Below, in pieces: positions 52,101 to 54,217 of a stretch of 54,217 nt of DNA; position 1 is the stretch's first letter, and each line of letters begins with the position of its first letter. The notes beneath the pieces are model-generated. The model was not told where the DNA came from, made no database searches, and saw only the letters and a program-made list of their open reading frames with translations. Source of the DNA: Rhizobium sp. ASV8 (GTDB lineage Bacteria > Pseudomonadota > Alphaproteobacteria > Rhizobiales > Rhizobiaceae); NCBI RefSeq assembly GCF_016429255.1, contig NZ_JAELUG010000035.1, forward strand, positions 1 to 54,217. Reading direction: 5' to 3'. A program made the position numbers and the translations under genes.

Positions 52101-54217
52101 GGCGACGCCCGCACCCCAGACAGTTGGGCATTCGATCTCGCCGCCGATGCCGACGTCAGCATCGACCTGACCGAGGGCATGATCGGCACCTTGATCCGTG
52201 GTGACCAGGAGCAAATTGCGAGATTTGCCGCCAGCCCGAAATTCAGCGGAAAATTGAAGCCAGGGCACTATCGCATCGAGCTCAGCAGCCTCGCCCATGA
52301 CGACCGGCTGGACTATGAAATCACCCTGAACACCAGGGATCTGCAGCCTGGCGAAACGCGCTTCGTCGATCTGCCGAGCGTGCTCTCCTTCAACGTCGAA
52401 AAGGATCGCGTCGTCAGCCTCGGCACCTTCGGCCGCAGGGAGCTGAAGGCTGTCCTGAAAGGCTCGGACGAAACCGTGATAGAGCGGCTATCCGGCCGCG
52501 GCGACGACTGGAATATCGCCCTTTCGCGCCGGCTGGCGGCTGGATCCTATACGCTCAGCCTGGAACAAGCAGCCGCCGCGAGCAGCCCATCGGGCAGCAG
52601 TTCGGACGATCAGACGACATCAGGCGATGGCGATCAGCAGGCGGAAGGCGAAGATCAGTCGAACTCCTCGAATATAGAGGTTCAATTTGCCTTGCCGAAG
52701 GAACTGCCGCAGCCGGCGCTAACAGCAAACGGCAGCGTCGACGTCACCGGCAGCTCCGTTTTCACCTTCCCGTTGCCGACGGGAGAGAAGGATGGTCTCG
52801 CGCTCGTAGCCGCGCAGTCCACCAGCGAGCTGGTTCTGTCAGTCGACACATTGGCAGCCGATGGAAGCTGGAAGCCGCAAGCCTTTGCCCACGGCCATAC
52901 GCCTTTTATCGCCTGGCCCAGCTCCGGGAGCGGAACCAAATGGCGCGCATCGGTGTGGACCCTCGATGGCGGTTCGGCTCCGATCAAAATCGGCACGAAC
53001 AGCGTCTCCCGCCCATTGGGCGCGCTCGGCGATGTCGCGCTCGAACCTGCGTCCATCGAAGGCCTTGGCTTGACTGTGAACGTCGCACTCGCGCAAGTGC
53101 CGGCCGCAGGGCTGGTCCAGCTGGATGCCGCCGGGGATCTGCTTGCCGGCGCAAGTGCTGATCGCCCACTTACCTCTGTCACCTCGGGACTCTTTGCTCC
53201 GCAATCGGACCATTTATGGTTGGTCTCCCGCAAGGACGGCTCGGTGCGAGCAACGCCGGCAAAGCTCGATGGCGAGATTGCGCTGACGCTGCCCGCAGGC
53301 GATCAGGCCAATCTTCCTGCCAAGGCGCCGCCGCAAGGCAAGGTCCGGCTGTGGTTGGCGCAATCAGCCTTTGGACAGCCTGGGCTCAATGCCGGACGCG
53401 GCATGGGTGTCGGCGCCAATAGCGCCGTTGCCCTGGCTGGTGGTCAGGATCTCCATCTATGGAATGCCGGAAGCGATGAAAGCCTGCAACTTCGGCTCAG
53501 CTCCATCGATGCGGCCGAAATCGAGGGAGTCACGCTCGACGGCAGCTATGCCGCCCCCATACCAGCCCTCAGCGCGCGGCCCGTCAAACTGCCGGCGGGA
53601 GCGAAGCGGCTGACGCTCGATCTGGCACCCGGCATAGCGGTGGTCGCCGGCCCATCCGATCCCGAGCCGTTGAATGTCTGGTCAGGCTCCACGCCGCTGT
53701 CACGCACCGTCGCCACATCAGCCAATGAGGTTCGGCTGGTCAACCTGAGCAATGCACCGGCATCTGCCCGCATCGGCCTGTCGCCTGGGCAAACCATGAC
53801 GCTTGGCGCCGATCAGATCCTGCGTCGCTTCTTCGGCACAGCAGGGTCGGAGGCCATCACTGTGGACGCGACGAAAGGCGACATCCTGAATGTTTCCGGT
53901 GGCAGCGCGACCTTTGTCGCGAGCGACAGCAAGGTTCTGCGTGGGCAAAACATCGCCCTATCAGGCCCCGGCCAGCTGATCCTCGATCATGGGGCCGGGC
54001 TTGTGGCATTGTGGCTGGAGCGCGATGGCAATTCGCCCTGGCCCAAACCTGAGCCGAAATCGATCGATCTTCCGCACAGCGCCGTGCTGGAGGGCCAGGC
54101 CATGGCCTTCCGTCTCGCTCCGGCCCAGCCGATGGTTCTCGATGTCAGCACCGACGCGCCAGTGATCGTCGATCTCGCGCAGAATGGGCGCCATGATCTG
54201 CAACTATTCCCCATGGG
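49101..54217 (+). CDS. Giant exported protein with N-terminal LprI/DUF1311 domain, truncated by the window end
   Basis: The frame is open from ATG 49101 to the last base (1705 complete codons, no stop), so the 3' end lies outside. Residues 1-24 form a signal peptide (SAVCQAQ end). Residues about 26-110 are an LprI/DUF1311 domain with four cysteines (FDCAKAQ, ICAS, SCTDS, KCLL) and LKQQQRRWLSDRN. The rest is beta-rich with a recurring G-[TSYH]-Y-x-L/V motif (for example GTYKIR, GRYLVT, GYYLLR, GSYQVD, GTYQLD, GHYRLV, GHYRIE, GSYTLS), as in PPC-like sandwich domains. An acidic Ser/Asp/Glu/Gln linker covers about 1158-1192. AAGGACGAG precedes the ATG. No enzyme motif is seen; a surface or periplasmic protein is likely. 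Confidence 0.75.
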   Translation, partial: MASASNLRVLVALGCGLFSAVCQAQSFDCAKAQTAIEKAICASPPLIAQDTSLAAAYRQATSDLSGDPAKLADLKQQQRRWLSDRNKSCTDSDPTRLTKCLLTIYQARIVELNAPHSLASGNASNSSPSVEPSKSTAKETQVPGGLYRVTSAPAAAPQVSSSRSLPEPFPQPRLASNSFPADQDGSTLMTVAGPGRVAIRAHSSSGVALQLVDMMTGPGERMGAPGVSDGRIDALLDKGTYKIRVFGAKGASGKVELTAEAYQELEQSDAVLTGDTQVNADLGDLQQRSFWIDVPESGRVDVDAVGRSLHDLRLWRQGANIVPLSPTISVFEVKPGLSMTRATLTGATEPGRYLVTAYGGEKLAWANSDTAQPFHIRTGIPMSLAAGIAEGVIGPFGSVRFEAPADFDRFRLDLPQSAPAILRAGRISGNTYAFRSAAIGKSSREPSATLALPTDAKPGIVEISGYEGQNFRVRGLRFSTQTQFDGSVPNLISMDVAGEGGDEIPATALLVRNDSSGKASVVATDMPLLGPGQAWRQRFNLRGPTSLLFEMAQAGQIGVHTSGVALHADISPILLGNAPRADGKNPERYDLDAGYYLLRLLPKDNASGIVDLTLGTPGLTVPVQPASPARTTVSFGIQEARSATSLELLTNAAPNLLTGPRAVALPADLAARPLALWQAAGASSPSSDQSDNGGAALQRPASPADLRIDVHAPAGGVISAIDTRNAPIGFAVSNEHADATGRVLTLRFPAVSAARAIAVRWQPDTAAPGKIVRPPAPSVLNAGQKQFLDLAEDAHKSYQLNVDEGGLYRIETFGRLQTSLDLGTSTVPSLGGASDNGDGHNALLLTYLRAGSYQVDVSAQNSSGHLGIGAIQASLAQAATLVPEGSSRGALSSASGGVVPIEIAKAGTYQLDLYALGGDLAARLEDSDGWPLTAPGPLSTITQDFAPGHYRLVIQPREVDTRFVARLTTIVGPPQLQGHGPHPLAFNQAQKFQWREPQGKGDARTPDSWAFDLAADADVSIDLTEGMIGTLIRGDQEQIARFAASPKFSGKLKPGHYRIELSSLAHDDRLDYEITLNTRDLQPGETRFVDLPSVLSFNVEKDRVVSLGTFGRRELKAVLKGSDETVIERLSGRGDDWNIALSRRLAAGSYTLSLEQAAAASSPSGSSSDDQTTSGDGDQQAEGEDQSNSSNIEVQFALPKELPQPALTANGSVDVTGSSVFTFPLPTGEKDGLALVAAQSTSELVLSVDTLAADGSWKPQAFAHGHTPFIAWPSSGSGTKWRASVWTLDGGSAPIKIGTNSVSRPLGALGDVALEPASIEGLGLTVNVALAQVPAAGLVQLDAAGDLLAGASADRPLTSVTSGLFAPQSDHLWLVSRKDGSVRATPAKLDGEIALTLPAGDQANLPAKAPPQGKVRLWLAQSAFGQPGLNAGRGMGVGANSAVALAGGQDLHLWNAGSDESLQLRLSSIDAAEIEGVTLDGSYAAPIPALSARPVKLPAGAKRLTLDLAPGIAVVAGPSDPEPLNVWSGSTPLSRTVATSANEVRLVNLSNAPASARIGLSPGQTMTLGADQILRRFFGTAGSEAITVDATKGDILNVSGGSATFVASDSKVLRGQNIALSGPGQLILDHGAGLVALWLERDGNSPWPKPEPKSIDLPHSAVLEGQAMAFRLAPAQPMVLDVSTDAPVIVDLAQNGRHDLQLFPM

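Noticed and set aside
1..54217. CRISPR array, insertion sequence, prophage or integrase
   Set aside because: No regularly spaced repeats, transposase motifs or phage structural genes are visible; repeats found are short intergenic palindromes.

Overview
The window looks like a Rhizobiaceae replicon segment (Rhizobium/Agrobacterium type). Evidence: high GC with rhizobial codon use, a RIME-like intergenic palindrome pair (10451-10555), an alphaproteobacterial CsgH next to curlins, and ABC-transporter/regulator catabolic cassettes in the rhizobial style. There are no rRNA or tRNA genes, phage genes, insertion sequences or CRISPR arrays. It reads as an accessory, metabolically dense region of a chromosome or chromid.

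Layout. 1-1856: 5'-truncated HAD phosphatase and an exported polysaccharide deacetylase. 1948-7784: a LysR-controlled aromatic cluster (maleylacetate reductase, MhpA-type flavin monooxygenase, DHPON-hydrolase-like C-C hydrolase, hydroxyquinol 1,2-dioxygenase), which predicts acyl-resorcinol or resorcinol -> hydroxyquinol -> maleylacetate -> 3-oxoadipate. 8191-14566: an Amadori-compound (fructosyl-amino acid) locus with a binding protein, a DAO-type flavin oxidase, an ABC permease, an FrlD-like kinase, an FrlB-like deglycase and a GntR regulator. The same TTGTCWGACAA-type operator appears at all three promoters. 14579-16332: two small proteins and DNA polymerase IV. 16532-19194: orphan PDH E1-alpha, SugE and LysR. 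19260-22077: frameshifted GST and a dxs. 22182-24887: HbpS/GlcG-like exported protein with a histidine kinase/FixJ-type regulator pair. 25085-26402: crotonase and HxlR regulator.

26667-33867 is a tagatose-type sugar operon (binding protein, ATPase, permease, tagatose kinase, GatZ/KbaZ-like epimerase) divergent from its LacI regulator. 33931-36542 holds an ECF sigma factor with a SnoaL tail, an ABM-EthD fusion and an SDR. 36556-41597 is a polyamine-type ABC system divergent from a LuxR-type regulator. 41898-47185 holds a methyltransferase, a pair of overlapping exported proteins of unknown function (one ending in a SecD-head-like domain), and an isonitrile-hydratase-like enzyme divergent from a GlxA-type regulator that shares its DJ-1 fold. 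47337-54217 holds two curlins flanking csgH, a 54-codon antisense small ORF, and the first 1705 codons of a giant exported protein that begins with an LprI domain and carries recurrent beta-strand motifs; it runs off the window end.

The most promising unexplained systems are the two-route Amadori locus with its shared operator, the periplasmic HbpS-like two-component module with a perfect palindrome overlapping the regulator stop codon, the C-C hydrolase embedded in the hydroxyquinol pathway, and the giant LprI-headed protein.
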